From contig FREU01000001.1 in assembly GCA_900143615.1 (NCBI GenBank), positions 1,054,319 to 1,118,318 on the forward strand: a stretch of DNA of 64,000 nucleotides, read 5' to 3'. Below, in pieces: positions 33,834 to 43,197 of this stretch. The notes under the pieces were generated by a model. It searched no databases. It saw nothing but the letters and a program-made list of their open reading frames with translations, and was not told where the DNA came from. The first letter of the stretch is position 1. Each line of letters opens with the position of its first letter. Source of the DNA: Rhodobacteraceae bacterium Alg231-30. Lineage in GTDB: Bacteria; Pseudomonadota; Alphaproteobacteria; Rhodobacterales; Rhodobacteraceae. The position numbers were made by a program, and so were the translations under genes.

Positions 33834-34857
33834 GTCAGATGCCCTTGTAACCTTTATCATCGCGGAAGACCCGCCCAAGCGCCTTGATAAGGCGCTTTCG
33901 CTGAATGTGCCAGTAGAGGCGTCGCTGTCGCGTACCCGATTGGCACGCTTGCTTGAGGCGGGCGCGGTCACGCTGAACGGTGTGGTAGTCACGGATGCCA
34001 AGGCCAAGGTGGTTGGCGGTGAAACTGTTGAAATCGCGGTGCCTCAGGCCGAGGAAAGCCACATTGGCCCCGAAGACATTCCATTGGATGTGATGTTTGA
34101 AGATGACGATCTGATCGTGATCAACAAACCCACGGGCATGGTGGTGCATCCGGCACCAGGCACGCCCAACGGCACGTTGGTAAATGCGCTGCTGCATCAT
34201 TGTGGCGATAGCCTGTCCGGTGTTGGTGGCATGAAGCGTCCCGGTATTGTTCATAGAATTGATAAGGAAACCAGCGGCTTGCTGGTGGTGGCTAAATCTG
34301 ATGCCGCCCATCACGGATTGGCTGAGCAATTCGCCAAACATACGGTAGAACGCTATTATCGCGCGGTGTGTTATGGGGTGCCGGATGCCAATGATCCACG
34401 GCTGCGCGGTGTGCGCGGGGTCAATTTTGAACCCGGAAATATTATGAAAATCACCACCCATCTGGCGCGTCACAAGACCGATCGCCAGCGTCAGGCGGTG
34501 TTGTTTGAGGGCGGCCGTCACGCGGTTACGCGGGTGCGCATTGTTGAGCCGTTGGGCACGCCTGCGGTGGCGGCATTGGTGGAATGCTGGCTGGAAACAG
34601 GCCGTACACACCAGATACGCGTGCATTTGACCCATGCAGGTCACAGCCTGATCGGAGATCCGGTTTATGGCGGTCGGCGCAAACTGTCGGAGAAAGCGGT
34701 TGGCGTGAACGGTGTGGTGGCTGCGCGCAATTTCGGACGTCAGGCGCTGCATGCGGCGGTGTTGGGATTTGTGCATCCTGTCAGCGGCGAGGCCATGCGA
34801 TTTGAGGCGGAAACGCCGGATGATATGGCGTCATTGATCCGAGATTTGCGCAAATAG
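33832..34857 (+). CDS. RluA-family 23S rRNA pseudouridine synthase
   Basis: 341 residues from ATG 33832, with GGAG 8 nt upstream. Upstream in-frame starts would sit inside the divergent gene. N-terminal S4 RNA-binding domain (about 15-75, TRLARLLEAGAVTLNGVVV), then the RluA/RluD catalytic domain with HRIDKETSGLLVVAKS (catalytic Asp about 143), the substrate loop KTDRQRQAVLFEGGR and ETGRTHQIRVHLTHAGHSLI. The S4 domain and length fit the RluD type, which modifies helix 69 of 23S rRNA (positions 1911, 1915 and 1917 in E. coli). RluC cannot be excluded. Confidence 0.92.
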   Translation: MSDALVTFIIAEDPPKRLDKALSLNVPVEASLSRTRLARLLEAGAVTLNGVVVTDAKAKVVGGETVEIAVPQAEESHIGPEDIPLDVMFEDDDLIVINKPTGMVVHPAPGTPNGTLVNALLHHCGDSLSGVGGMKRPGIVHRIDKETSGLLVVAKSDAAHHGLAEQFAKHTVERYYRAVCYGVPDANDPRLRGVRGVNFEPGNIMKITTHLARHKTDRQRQAVLFEGGRHAVTRVRIVEPLGTPAVAALVECWLETGRTHQIRVHLTHAGHSLIGDPVYGGRRKLSEKAVGVNGVVAARNFGRQALHAAVLGFVHPVSGEAMRFEAETPDDMASLIRDLRK

Positions 34858-35129
34858 GGCGCCAAAGGTGTCGGCAAAATGTCGCTTATTCACAAATTTG
34901 AATGAGTCACTTGGCAAAATGTCATAAATCAAGCTGGCGTTTTTGCTGGCATTGATATGACAATAACGTCACAAACCGCACATCCGCGTGAGAACATTTT
35001 TTCTTTTGTGTCACGGGAACGGAATTCAACTAAGCTAACGTATGAGATTTCAAGTGCTGCGCCTTGAAAAGATGTTAGCGCTCACTAAATGAATGTTAAG
35101 TCCTTATACATTAAGGGGGAGGCAATAAT

Positions 35130-36026
35130 ATGGGCAATTACGCAAACTTACCGGCACCAACGCCGGAAGGCGGTCTAAACCGCTACATGCAGGAAATTCG
35201 CAAGTTCCCACTGTTGGAACCAGAAGAAGAGTACATGCTGGCCAAACGTTGGGTTGAAGAGCAAGACAGCAAATCCGCACATCGCATGGTAACATCGCAC
35301 CTGAGATTGGCTGCCAAGATTGCTATGGGCTATCGCGGCTATGGCCTGCCGCAGGCGGAAGTGATCTCGGAGGCAAACGTAGGTCTGATGCAGGCTGTGA
35401 AACGCTTTGATCCTGAAAAAGGTTTCCGTCTGGCGACCTATGCTATGTGGTGGATCCGCGCCAGCATTCAGGAGTACATCCTGCGCAGCTGGTCTTTGGT
35501 CAAGCTGGGCACGACCAGCGCGCAAAAGAAGTTGTTCTTTAACCTGCGCAAAGCCAAAGCGCGCATTGGTGCGCTGGAAGATGGGGATCTGCGTCCGGAG
35601 AACGTGAAACGCATCGCGACGGATTTGGGTGTCACGGAAACCGAAGTGATCTCGATGAACCGCCGCCTGAGCGGTGGCGATGCGTCGCTGAACGCCCAAG
35701 TCGGATCTGAGGGCGAAGGCTCGATGCAATGGCAGGATTGGTTGGAAGATGAAGACGCCAACCAAGCCGCCGACTATGAGGCACGTGATGAGCTGACAGC
35801 CCGTCGTGAACTTTTGGCCAAGGCCATGGATGTTCTCAATGAGCGTGAGAAAGATATCCTGACACAGCGCCGTTTGATGGAATCCGCTGTGACGCTGGAA
35901 GATTTGAGCGGTCAGTATGACGTGAGCCGCGAGCGTATTCGCCAGATTGAAGTGCGTGCATTTGAAAAACTGCAGAAACGCATGCGCGAGTTGGCGGCGT
36001 CCAAAGGAATGATGGGCAGCGCGTAA
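35130..36026 (+). CDS. rpoH: Heat-shock sigma factor sigma-32 (RpoH)
   Basis: 298 residues, the family length. Strong ribosome site (GGGGGAGG, 9 nt before ATG 35130). Region 1.2 NRYMQEIRKFPLLEPEEEYM, region 2 with RFDPEKGFRLATYAMWWIRA, the diagnostic RpoH box QKKLFFNLR, and region 4 helix-turn-helix LEDLSGQYDVSRERIRQIEV. It directs RNA polymerase to chaperone and protease genes. Alphaproteobacteria of this group often carry two rpoH genes and I cannot tell which this is. Monocistronic: terminator at 36056-36086. The 272-bp upstream region is AT-rich and should hold its promoters. Confidence 0.96.
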   Translation: MGNYANLPAPTPEGGLNRYMQEIRKFPLLEPEEEYMLAKRWVEEQDSKSAHRMVTSHLRLAAKIAMGYRGYGLPQAEVISEANVGLMQAVKRFDPEKGFRLATYAMWWIRASIQEYILRSWSLVKLGTTSAQKKLFFNLRKAKARIGALEDGDLRPENVKRIATDLGVTETEVISMNRRLSGGDASLNAQVGSEGEGSMQWQDWLEDEDANQAADYEARDELTARRELLAKAMDVLNEREKDILTQRRLMESAVTLEDLSGQYDVSRERIRQIEVRAFEKLQKRMRELAASKGMMGSA

Positions 36027-36055
36027 GCGACATTCCCTGTTTTTGTTCACTTAGA

Positions 36056-36086
36056 AAAGCCCCTGCACGTTTGCGGGGGCTTTTTT
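36056..36086 (+). terminator. Rho-independent terminator of rpoH
   Basis: AAGCCCCTGC (36057-36066), loop ACGTTT, GCGGGGGCTT (36073-36082), with the T run continuing to 36086. It lies 30 bp past the rpoH stop. Confidence 0.92.
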
Positions 36087-36197
36087 GTGTCGCTGTTTAT
36101 CTCTCCAGCACGAATCTCAATCCGCGAGGATGAAGTGTTGCGACCCAAGACGCGCTGCGCCTAAGCTGCCCCAAATCGATCAGAGGGGGCAGATGCG

Positions 36198-37166
36198 ATG
36201 ACTGAGAAACCAATTCGTTGGGGCATTTTGGGAGCGGCAAATTTTGCGCGCCAACACATGGGGCCAGCCATTCACGCGGCAGCAGGCGCAGAGCTGGCGG
36301 CACTGGCGACATCAAGTGCAGAGAAAGCTGCCAATTTTGCAGCCTTTGCGCCAGGACTGAAAGTGCATGACAGCTATGAGGCTCTGTTGGCAGATCCCGA
36401 TATTGATGCGGTTTACGTGCCGCTGCCCAATCATTTGCATGTGGAATGGTCGATCAAGGCACTAGAGGCGGGCAAGGCTGTGCTCTGTGAAAAACCGGTT
36501 GGGATGAATGTCGCCCAGATTGATGAATTAATTGCTGCGCGCGATCGCACGGGGGGACTGGTCGCCGAAGCCTATATGATTGTGCATCACCCGCAGTGGC
36601 AACGCGCGAGGGCGTTGTTGGCAGAGGGGGCAATTGGAACACTCAAACATGTGAATGCTGTGTTTTCCTTTTATAACGATGACGGCGGCAATATCCGAAA
36701 TCAGGCGGCTAAAGGCGGCGGCGGTTTGCGCGACATTGGCGTCTATGTATTGGGATCGGTGCGCTACGCCACAGGACTAGAGCCCGAAGGGCTGGACTAT
36801 GCGCGCCTTCAAATGGAGAACGGTGTGGACCTGTTTGCGGACATGGGGTTTGCCTTTCCCGGCTTTACCTATCAAGGGGTTACATCGATACGAATGGCCC
36901 CGCGTCAAGAGATGCATTTCCATGGTGATCAAGGCGTGATGAGCCTGACGTGCCCGTTTAATGCCAGCGTGTTTGATCAGGCAGAGGTGAAAATTTCACG
37001 CCCTGATATGACCACTACTGTGGAACGCTTTCCGCGCGTTAATCACTATGTTGAACAGGTGGAAGCCTTTGGGCACAGCCTGCGCACGGGTGAAAACTAT
37101 GCTTGGCCATTAGAGCAGGCGCGTGGGACGCAGGCGATGATTGATATGGTATTGGCCACCGCCTGA
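36198..37166 (+). CDS. Gfo/Idh/MocA-family NAD(P)-dependent oxidoreductase
   Basis: 322 residues, cytosolic. N-terminal Rossmann fold starting GILGAANFARQHMGPAIHAA, with the strand-loop VYVPLPNHLHVEWSIKALEA and the family motif CEKPVGMN (Lys about 98). The C-terminal alpha/beta domain (about 125-322) carries GGGLRDIGVYVLGSVRYATG. Members oxidise sugars, inositols or trans-dihydrodiols; the substrate here cannot be read. GGGGGCAG precedes ATG 36198. Monocistronic between rpoH and a convergent dipeptidase gene. Confidence 0.88.
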   Translation: MTEKPIRWGILGAANFARQHMGPAIHAAAGAELAALATSSAEKAANFAAFAPGLKVHDSYEALLADPDIDAVYVPLPNHLHVEWSIKALEAGKAVLCEKPVGMNVAQIDELIAARDRTGGLVAEAYMIVHHPQWQRARALLAEGAIGTLKHVNAVFSFYNDDGGNIRNQAAKGGGGLRDIGVYVLGSVRYATGLEPEGLDYARLQMENGVDLFADMGFAFPGFTYQGVTSIRMAPRQEMHFHGDQGVMSLTCPFNASVFDQAEVKISRPDMTTTVERFPRVNHYVEQVEAFGHSLRTGENYAWPLEQARGTQAMIDMVLATA

Positions 37167-37189
37167 TCGGCGGCGGCCATCGCATCGGA

Positions 37190-38362
37190 TCAGTTCAGGC
37201 GAGCACGTAGAACACGCAGCATATTGTCGCCCATGACTTTGCGAATTTGTGGCTCACTTAAGCCCGCATCCATCAAGGCTTGGGTGAGGGCGGCCAACTC
37301 AGATGTATCAAAGGCTGTTGAGACCGAGCCATCAAAGTCAGAGCCCAGCGAAACGTGATCTTCGCCCACCAGATCAATGGCGGCTTTGATGGTTTTTGCC
37401 ACGCCGTCGGGGCTGTCGTCACAGGTGACATCAGCCCAATAGCCGATGCCAATCACCCCGCCCGAGGCGGCAATGGCGCGCATCAGATCATCCTCGTAGT
37501 TGCGCTTGACCGGACAGTTGGAGTGCACGCCGGTGTGGCTGACCACAATGGGAATATCCGTCATGGCCAGCACGTCGCGCGCCACCTGCGGGCTGGAATG
37601 GGCGATATCAAGGATCAGGTTGCGATCGACGACGGCCTGAACCACCTCGCGGCCAAAGTCGGTGAGGCCTTGGTTGCCGGCACCATGCAGCGAGCCGCCC
37701 AATTCGTTGTCAAAGAAATGCTGAAGCGCGATGAGGCGGTAACCGGCGTCCTGAAGTTTTTGCAGGTTTTCGATTTTGCCTTCCAAAGGATGCGCGCCTT
37801 CGATGCCCAAAATGCCGCCGACAACAGTTTGACCAGCAGCGCGATCCGCCAGCAGAGCGTCGATGTCCGCGCGCGAGCGCAGCACACGCAGCTGTCCGTC
37901 CGAGGCGTCCTCGGCAGCATGCAGGCGGTGCGATTGATAAATTGCGCGCTCAAACAGCGAACTCCACGTATTCACGGGCCACATCTGGCCAACAGCCAGC
38001 AAAGTGATGTTGTCGAGCGCATCCGCTGAGTTGGCCTCATAGTTCTGGCCAGCCGGTGATTTGGTCACGGCGGCAAAGACCTGAATGGCGACGTTGCCTT
38101 CGATAAGGCGAGGCAGGTCGACCTGGCCGCGACTGGCCTTTTTGAGCGGGTCACGCTTCCACAAAAGCGTGTCGGCGTGCCAGTCACCGATGGTCATGTC
38201 GCCATGTAATGCCTGTGCGGCGGGGCTGACCGGATAGGGGGCATGCTCGGCCACACCATTGCGTCCGCTTTCCACGTAGCCTGGCGCCAGAATAAGAAAG
38301 CCTGCGACGGCGACTATTGCGAGAAGCAACAGGCGGCCCAGCCATTTTCCAAGAGTTCGCAT
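37190..38362 (-). CDS. Membrane dipeptidase (peptidase family M19)
   Basis: 390 residues with an N-terminal hydrophobic anchor (about 7-28, LGRLLLLAIVAVAGFLILAP), so the enzyme faces the periplasm. M19 zinc sites are visible: GDWHADTLLW (H-x-D, about 58), GIEGAHPLEG (Glu, about 186), VVSHTGVHSNC (His, about 265) and DHVSLGSDFDGS (Asp, about 345). The family hydrolyses dipeptides, including D-amino-acid or beta-lactam-like ones. Convergent with the oxidoreductase gene (23 bp gap). ATG 38360-38362 lies just after CAGGGAC. Confidence 0.9.
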   Translation of the reverse strand: MRTLGKWLGRLLLLAIVAVAGFLILAPGYVESGRNGVAEHAPYPVSPAAQALHGDMTIGDWHADTLLWKRDPLKKASRGQVDLPRLIEGNVAIQVFAAVTKSPAGQNYEANSADALDNITLLAVGQMWPVNTWSSLFERAIYQSHRLHAAEDASDGQLRVLRSRADIDALLADRAAGQTVVGGILGIEGAHPLEGKIENLQKLQDAGYRLIALQHFFDNELGGSLHGAGNQGLTDFGREVVQAVVDRNLILDIAHSSPQVARDVLAMTDIPIVVSHTGVHSNCPVKRNYEDDLMRAIAASGGVIGIGYWADVTCDDSPDGVAKTIKAAIDLVGEDHVSLGSDFDGSVSTAFDTSELAALTQALMDAGLSEPQIRKVMGDNMLRVLRARLN

Positions 38363-38616
38363 ATGTGTTGTCCCTGAAGTATTTTGTTTGAGCGCAGCCT
38401 AGGCACGCACAGGGAATTGGCAAAGCGTGACGTTGCGCGACACAGCGGGCGTGGGCCGGACTTTGGTCAACGCCCACCCGCCCGCCCGGTTGCCCAAAGT
38501 CCGGCGAGTTGGGGCAACTTGCTCGATACCATGATTTTGTTTGGTCGAAACTCTTAGGGTAGGCTGTAAGAATTGTGCAACGGTGAGTGATGATGTTTTT
38601 ACGAGGAGAGTTGGGT

Positions 38617-38967
38617 ATGCGATTTGTCTGGATGGTTGTTTTGGCGACGGTTTTGTCTTTTGGTGGTGCTGATGTGGGTGAGGCCAAAGACAAGGGAGGA
38701 AAAGCTGGCGACAAAAAAGTGAAACTCGACAAGCCGGGAAAAGGTGTGGATAAAATTCCGCCCGGACAAATTAAGCGATACACACGTGGGGCAAAGCTTC
38801 CTGGGGATTTGAAATTTGATGCGATTGATGACTTGTCGAAATGGAAATTGAAGCCGGCAGGAAAAGGTAATCGCTATATCAAGGTCGACAATGAAATCCT
38901 GGAAGTGTCTGATGATCTGTCGACGGTTGTTGATGCTGTGGGAATTGTAGACGATCTTCTGAAGTAG
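38617..38967 (+). CDS. Secreted RcnB-like small protein
   Basis: 116 residues from ATG 38617, with GAGGAG 8 nt upstream. An upstream in-frame ATG at 38587 would bury the signal peptide. Signal peptide MRFVWMVVLATVLSFGGADV, then a Lys/Gly/Asp-rich linker (KDKGGKAGDKKVKLDKPGKG) and an RcnB-like domain (PPGQIKRYTRGAKLPGDL; YIKVDNEILEVSDD; VVDAVGIVDDLL). RcnB proteins are small periplasmic proteins linked to nickel/cobalt homeostasis in E. coli. The domain is widespread and the metal role is not shown here. Isolated gene. Confidence 0.78.
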   Translation: MRFVWMVVLATVLSFGGADVGEAKDKGGKAGDKKVKLDKPGKGVDKIPPGQIKRYTRGAKLPGDLKFDAIDDLSKWKLKPAGKGNRYIKVDNEILEVSDDLSTVVDAVGIVDDLLK

Positions 38968-39055
38968 AAGGGCACCCCAAATCAGGCAACGTGTCGCAGC
39001 TTTTGGTCTCGGTCGTTCCGGTTTATAGTTTTTAAAAACTGGGAGTTAAAAGCAT

Positions 39056-39541
39056 ATGGCGCAGCTTTTGATCGTGTATCATTCTCGGACAGGTGGTAGC
39101 CGTCAGATGGCAGAGGCCTCGTGTCGTGGGGCAAAGCCTGAAGGTAATGTGATCCTTAAGCAAGCTGCGGATACAGGACCAGCGGATGTATTGCAGGCGG
39201 ATGGGTATCTTTTCGTCGCACCGGAAAATCTGGCGACCCTATCTGGTGAGATGAAGGAATTTTTTGACCGCTGCTATTATCCGATGCTGGGCCAGATCGA
39301 AGGTCGCCCATATGCGCAGATGATTTGTGCCGGATCAGACGGAGCAGGGGCTGCCCAGCAATTGGCGCGGATTGCGACCGGATGGCGACTGAAAGAGGTT
39401 CAGCCACCATTGATTGTTTGCACCCATGCGCAAACGCCCGAGGCGATTTTGGCCGAGAAAGAGATTTGCGCAGAAGATTTAGCGCGATGTGTCGAATTGG
39501 GGGCGGCGCTGGGGGCCGGGTTGGCTATGGGGGTGTTTTAA
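39056..39541 (+). CDS. Flavodoxin-fold NAD(P)H-dependent FMN protein
   Basis: 161 residues, cytosolic. The FMN phosphate loop is at the N-terminus (LLIVYHSRTGGSRQMAEA), followed by the expected YLFVAPENLATLSGEMKEFFDRCYY isoalloxazine segment and a C-terminal ICAEDLARCVELGAAL helix. Flavodoxin-like proteins carry electrons or reduce quinones; the partner is unknown. AACTGGGAGTTAA lies before ATG 39056 (GGGAG at 12 nt). Its stop overlaps by two bases the end of the decayed gene on the opposite strand. Confidence 0.85.
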   Translation: MAQLLIVYHSRTGGSRQMAEASCRGAKPEGNVILKQAADTGPADVLQADGYLFVAPENLATLSGEMKEFFDRCYYPMLGQIEGRPYAQMICAGSDGAGAAQQLARIATGWRLKEVQPPLIVCTHAQTPEAILAEKEICAEDLARCVELGAALGAGLAMGVF

Positions 39542-40052
39542 GGACGGCAATAGATGTCGTTGCATTGGCTGCCGCGAGAACGTTCACCACAGAAAGGGTT
39601 TCCTGTCGCGACGTCTCTGTTGAGACAATGAATCAAACGGTTCTCAATTTTTAGGGTCATGCGACGGTCTTCTAAAGAACCGATGTAGATCGAGCCACGC
39701 GCTTCTTTCAACAGCTTTTCGCGAAGAGAAATGGCTTGCGGGCTTTTGTGGGTGTTTTGCCGCTGACTTTATAGCTTTGGACTTTAATCTTTGGGTCTAC
39801 TTGAACAAGTAGGCCGTCTGAAAGATGCTACTTCGCGCTATGTTTTACTGTGGCCTTTACCGGTTTTCCATCCACAGTGGTTGTGATCGTTTTATCTGCT
39901 CGCAATCGCCCGTTCTTCTCTAAAATTTTCAGGGACAATATTTCTTGCCTTGCGGCGTTATCTACGCAGGACAATCGCCCCACCAGCGGTAGGGCATATA
40001 CAGATGGTGCGAAAAATAGAATTAGGAAGATCGAAAATAGAACCTGTTTCAT
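39538..40052 (-). pseudogene. Probable decayed gene for a small secreted Cys-containing protein
   Basis: From ATG 40050-40052 the minus strand reads a signal peptide (MKQVLFSIFLILFFAPSVYA) and about 55 more residues ending VDGKPVKATVKHSAK at a TAG stop (39828-39830). The same frame then stays open and coding-like (SDGLLVQVDPKIKVQSYKVS) to a TGA near 39709. Coding character then switches frame near 39730-39745 and continues (EARGSIYIGSLEDRRMTLKI; NPFCGERSRGSQCNDIYCRP) to TAA at 39538-39540. One in-frame stop plus one frameshift explain this best. Two sequencing errors, or a short intact gene plus a separate fragment, are the alternatives. The family is not recognised. Confidence 0.55.
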
Positions 40053-40111
40053 CTTACCCAAAACCATTTGGTGGTCTCGAAAACCTGACATCAATATAAA
40101 TTGGTGAAAAT

Positions 40112-40139
40112 AAGGGTGCCTCTTTGATATTGAGGCACC
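40112..40139 (-). terminator. Rho-independent terminator after the outer-membrane barrel gene
   Basis: GGTGCCTC (40139-40132 on the minus strand) pairs with GAGGCACC (40122-40115), followed by CTTATTTTC. It lies 13 bp past the stop at 40152. Confidence 0.75.
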
Positions 40140-40151
40140 GCTGTTATATGC

Positions 40152-40871
40152 TTAGAACCCGGGAATAACCGATAGCAGGCTGCGTTTTCCAAAGGTTGCG
40201 CCGCGGGCCGCACCAAACGTATATTCAGCGCCAACAGCGACAAACGTATCGTTGCCGGAAACACCAAGCGCTTCGGTGTCCATTGCCCCGATATCAGCGG
40301 TCAAGGCAAAGCTGGGTGTTGCGCTGTAGCGCACGCCGACCGAGTAGTTCGTGACATCAGCCGCGCCGAAATTGCCACTCATGACTTCGCCGGTCACTGC
40401 AAAATTCGAGGTGAAATCGTAGTTGGCATGGAGCCCAAATACATTGTTGTCCCCGCTATTGTCAGTATCCGCCAGATAGTAGGCTTCAAACTCGATCGAT
40501 TGACCTTCGATCCCAAACTCGAGCCCTGCAAAGTTTGCGTCAGACGATTCCAGCCCGTCCTGCCCGATATAAGCCCCAAAAGACGTCGTTTCGTTCATGT
40601 GAAAGATGCCGTGAAGGGCGACGTTGTGTCCGTCCAGATTTGTGGCGCCATACTTGTAAGTGCCAAGATCAACCTGCATTGCCGCGCTCTTGGTAAATCC
40701 AATTTCCGTGGCGGTGTCCAATGATGTCTTATTCAGAGTTTCCCCACCGACTTTTTCGGTGAGTTGGGAATACTCCAGATTTATTCTGCCGCCGGTAAGC
40801 TCAGCCGCCAACACAGGTGTGGAAAACAGTAAAAGGGTACCCGCACCAAATACGGTGATTGATCTGCTCAT
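40152..40871 (-). CDS. Porin-like outer-membrane beta-barrel protein
   Basis: 239 residues from ATG 40869-40871. The longer frame to 41072 has no signal peptide and is rejected. Signal peptide MSRSITVFGAGTLLLFSTPV, cleavage near LAAEL. The mature part is made of alternating amphipathic strands with Gly/Asn/Asp turns (NFAVTGEVMSGNFGAADVTN; YSVGVRYSATPSFALTADIG). It has about 10-12 strands and should insert in the outer membrane. It does not end in a terminal Phe-preceded barrel signature of classic porins, but the last residue is Phe (SVIPGF), which suits BAM recognition. Ligand unknown. Monocistronic. Confidence 0.78.
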   Translation of the reverse strand: MSRSITVFGAGTLLLFSTPVLAAELTGGRINLEYSQLTEKVGGETLNKTSLDTATEIGFTKSAAMQVDLGTYKYGATNLDGHNVALHGIFHMNETTSFGAYIGQDGLESSDANFAGLEFGIEGQSIEFEAYYLADTDNSGDNNVFGLHANYDFTSNFAVTGEVMSGNFGAADVTNYSVGVRYSATPSFALTADIGAMDTEALGVSGNDTFVAVGAEYTFGAARGATFGKRSLLSVIPGF

Positions 40872-41218
40872 TATTTTTGCCTCAAAATTCGTAGTTTGAC
40901 GTCTTGTGGTGACGCCTTGATCAATTGGGTAGTGGGAGAAAATGGTTCTGTCTATGGTTGTTTTGTCTGGAATCTTTAAACTACGGAAACCCTGACCTTT
41001 GGAGGGGTATTGAAAATTGCCTATGGAATGAAATTCAGCGAATACCAAGGTAAGGCGCGAGCATAAGGGCAATAATAGGATGTGGGGAAGTCGGGTCTTT
41101 TCTGTAAAAGCGATCTCATTGATAGGTAGCGCCTACACCCGCTGTATGCGCGCCACCTTTTCGCATATCCGTCGTTTCACGGCAGCGAAGGTCGGGGCCA
41201 GAGGCCCCGACGCATGTC

Positions 41219-43036
41219 TCACTCCATGGCTTCGAGCTCGTCGATCATGTCTGAGATCATTGACAGGCCTTTGTCCCAGAATTTGGGGTCAGAGGCGTCC
41301 AGTCCAAAGGGAGCCAGAAGCTCTTTGTGGTGCTTGGAGCCACCTGCCTTGAGCATGTCGAAATATTTGTCCTCAAAGCCTTCGCCACCTTCCGCATAGA
41401 CCGCATAAAGCGCGTTTACGAGGCCGTCGCCAAAGGCATAGGCGTAGACATAGAATGGCGAGTGCACGAAGTGGGGAATATAGGCCCAGAAGGTTTCATA
41501 GCCGGGCATGAACTCAAAGGCTTCGCCAAGGCTCTCAGCCTGAACCGACATCCACAGCGCGTTGATATCTTCTGGTGTCAGCTCGCTTTCGCGGCGTGCC
41601 GCGTGCAGTTTACATTCAAAGTCGTAAAACGCGATCTGGCGCACGACTGTGTTGATCATATCCTCAACCTTGCCGGCCAACAGGATTTTTCGTTGCTCTT
41701 GGGTCTCAGCTCCGTCCAGCATGGCGCGGAAGGTCAGCATCTCGCCGAAAACCGACGCGGTTTCGGCCAGCGTGAGCGGGGTGGAGGAGAGCATTTCGCC
41801 TTGTTCTGCGGCCAGAACCTGATGCACGCCATGGCCCAGCTCATGCGCCAAGGTCATCACGTCACGTGGCTTGCCCAGATAGTTCAGCATCACATAGGGG
41901 TGCACATTGGTCACGGTGGGGTGGGCAAAAGCACCAGGCGCCTTGCCCGGCTTCACGCCCGCATCAATCCAGCCTTTGTCAAAAAACGGCTCAGCAATTG
42001 CACCCATACGCGGATCAAAGGCGGTGTAGGCGTCCATCACGGTTTTGCGCGCGGTGTCCCAATCAACCGTTGTAGGGTCCTCCATCGGCAGGGGCGCGTT
42101 GCGATCCCAGACCTGCATCACGTCCAGACCCAGCCATTTGCGTTTGAGTTCATAGTAGCGGTGGCTGAGTTTAGGGTAGGCGGCGACAACTGCATCGCGC
42201 AGCGCTTCGACCACTTCGGGTTCCACGTCGTTGGAGAGATGGCGGCCGGTTTGGGCGGTGGGCATATTGCGCCAGCGATCGACAACCTCTTTTTCCTTGG
42301 CGGCGGTGTTGTGCACGCGCGAGAAGATTTTGATGTTGTCGTTGAACACTCGGGCCAATTCATGTGCGGCGGCTTCGCGGTTTTCGCGCACCGGATCCGT
42401 CATGAAGTTCAGCGTGCCTTCGATGTTGTACTCTTCACCATTCACGTCAAACGTGAGCCCTGCGATGGTCTCGTCAAACAGACGCTCCCATGCGTCACCG
42501 ACCACGCCGAGATCGTGCAGGAATTTTTCCAGTTCATCTGAAAGCTGGTGCGGCTTCATTGCGCGAATGCGGCGGAATACCGGTTCATAGCGCGCTAGAT
42601 CAGCGTTTTCTGCAAAGGCTGCGGTCAGCACGTCGTCATCCAGACGGTTGAGTTCCAGTGTGAAAAACACCAAAGGTGTGGTGAAAATGGTGAGCTTTTC
42701 CTGAGCGTTGGCCATGAATTGCGCGCGTTCGGCATCGGTGGTCAGCTGATAGTAGCGCAGGCCGGCATAGGACATAATGCGGCCGGAGACCTGCGAGATC
42801 TTTTCATTGCGCAGCACGCAGGTGAGAAAGTCGTCTGCCGAGAGCGTGTGCAGTTTGCCTTCGTAATCGGCGGCAAAGGCAGCGCATTCCCCTTCGAGCC
42901 AGTCCAGATCGGAAGCCAGTTCAGGGGCGTCGTCTCCTGTGTACAGATCGCTCAGGTCCCATTCTGGCAAATTGCCCAGACCCTCGCTGCCGGAAGAGGC
43001 GTTGGCGTCACGGACGGGGAAGGGCAGGTGCAACAT
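41219..43036 (-). CDS. pepF: Oligoendopeptidase F, M3 family zinc metallopeptidase
   Basis: 605 residues from ATG 43034-43036, with GGAG 6 nt upstream. A frame open to 43264 runs into a dispersed repeat and is rejected. Thimet-type catalytic core: LAHELGHGVHQVLA, HEXXH about residue 398 with the distal Glu in LAETASVFGEMLTF. The C-terminal half-channel has FVHSPFYVYAYAFGDGLVNA. It is cytosolic and cleaves oligopeptides. Length agrees with PepF. A stem GTCGGGGCC-AGA-GGCCCCGAC (41191-41211) follows the stop but lacks a T run. Confidence 0.93.
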   Translation of the reverse strand: MLHLPFPVRDANASSGSEGLGNLPEWDLSDLYTGDDAPELASDLDWLEGECAAFAADYEGKLHTLSADDFLTCVLRNEKISQVSGRIMSYAGLRYYQLTTDAERAQFMANAQEKLTIFTTPLVFFTLELNRLDDDVLTAAFAENADLARYEPVFRRIRAMKPHQLSDELEKFLHDLGVVGDAWERLFDETIAGLTFDVNGEEYNIEGTLNFMTDPVRENREAAAHELARVFNDNIKIFSRVHNTAAKEKEVVDRWRNMPTAQTGRHLSNDVEPEVVEALRDAVVAAYPKLSHRYYELKRKWLGLDVMQVWDRNAPLPMEDPTTVDWDTARKTVMDAYTAFDPRMGAIAEPFFDKGWIDAGVKPGKAPGAFAHPTVTNVHPYVMLNYLGKPRDVMTLAHELGHGVHQVLAAEQGEMLSSTPLTLAETASVFGEMLTFRAMLDGAETQEQRKILLAGKVEDMINTVVRQIAFYDFECKLHAARRESELTPEDINALWMSVQAESLGEAFEFMPGYETFWAYIPHFVHSPFYVYAYAFGDGLVNALYAVYAEGGEGFEDKYFDMLKAGGSKHHKELLAPFGLDASDPKFWDKGLSMISDMIDELEAME

Positions 43037-43197
43037 GGGATACTCCGATGGCAATTGATTTTGTGTTTGAGCTAGATAGTCAGACCGTGGCGTCAGGTTC
43101 AAGGGGGCGCACCCCTTTGTGAGCAAGAGAAGTCTGCTGTGACGGGATATGGGGACGGCAGTTTGGTCGGTTGGGGTGCGTTTGTCAGAGACGGCAG

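Noticed and set aside
35016..35042. GGAAC-N18-CGTA upstream of rpoH, resembling an ECF (EcfG-type) promoter
   Set aside because: Spacing is one longer than usual, the -10 is imperfect, and Rhodobacterales generally do not use EcfG. Not supported enough to annotate.
41191..41211. Hairpin GTCGGGGCC-AGA-GGCCCCGAC after the peptidase gene as terminator
   Set aside because: Stable stem but no T run on the minus strand; may aid termination but not called.
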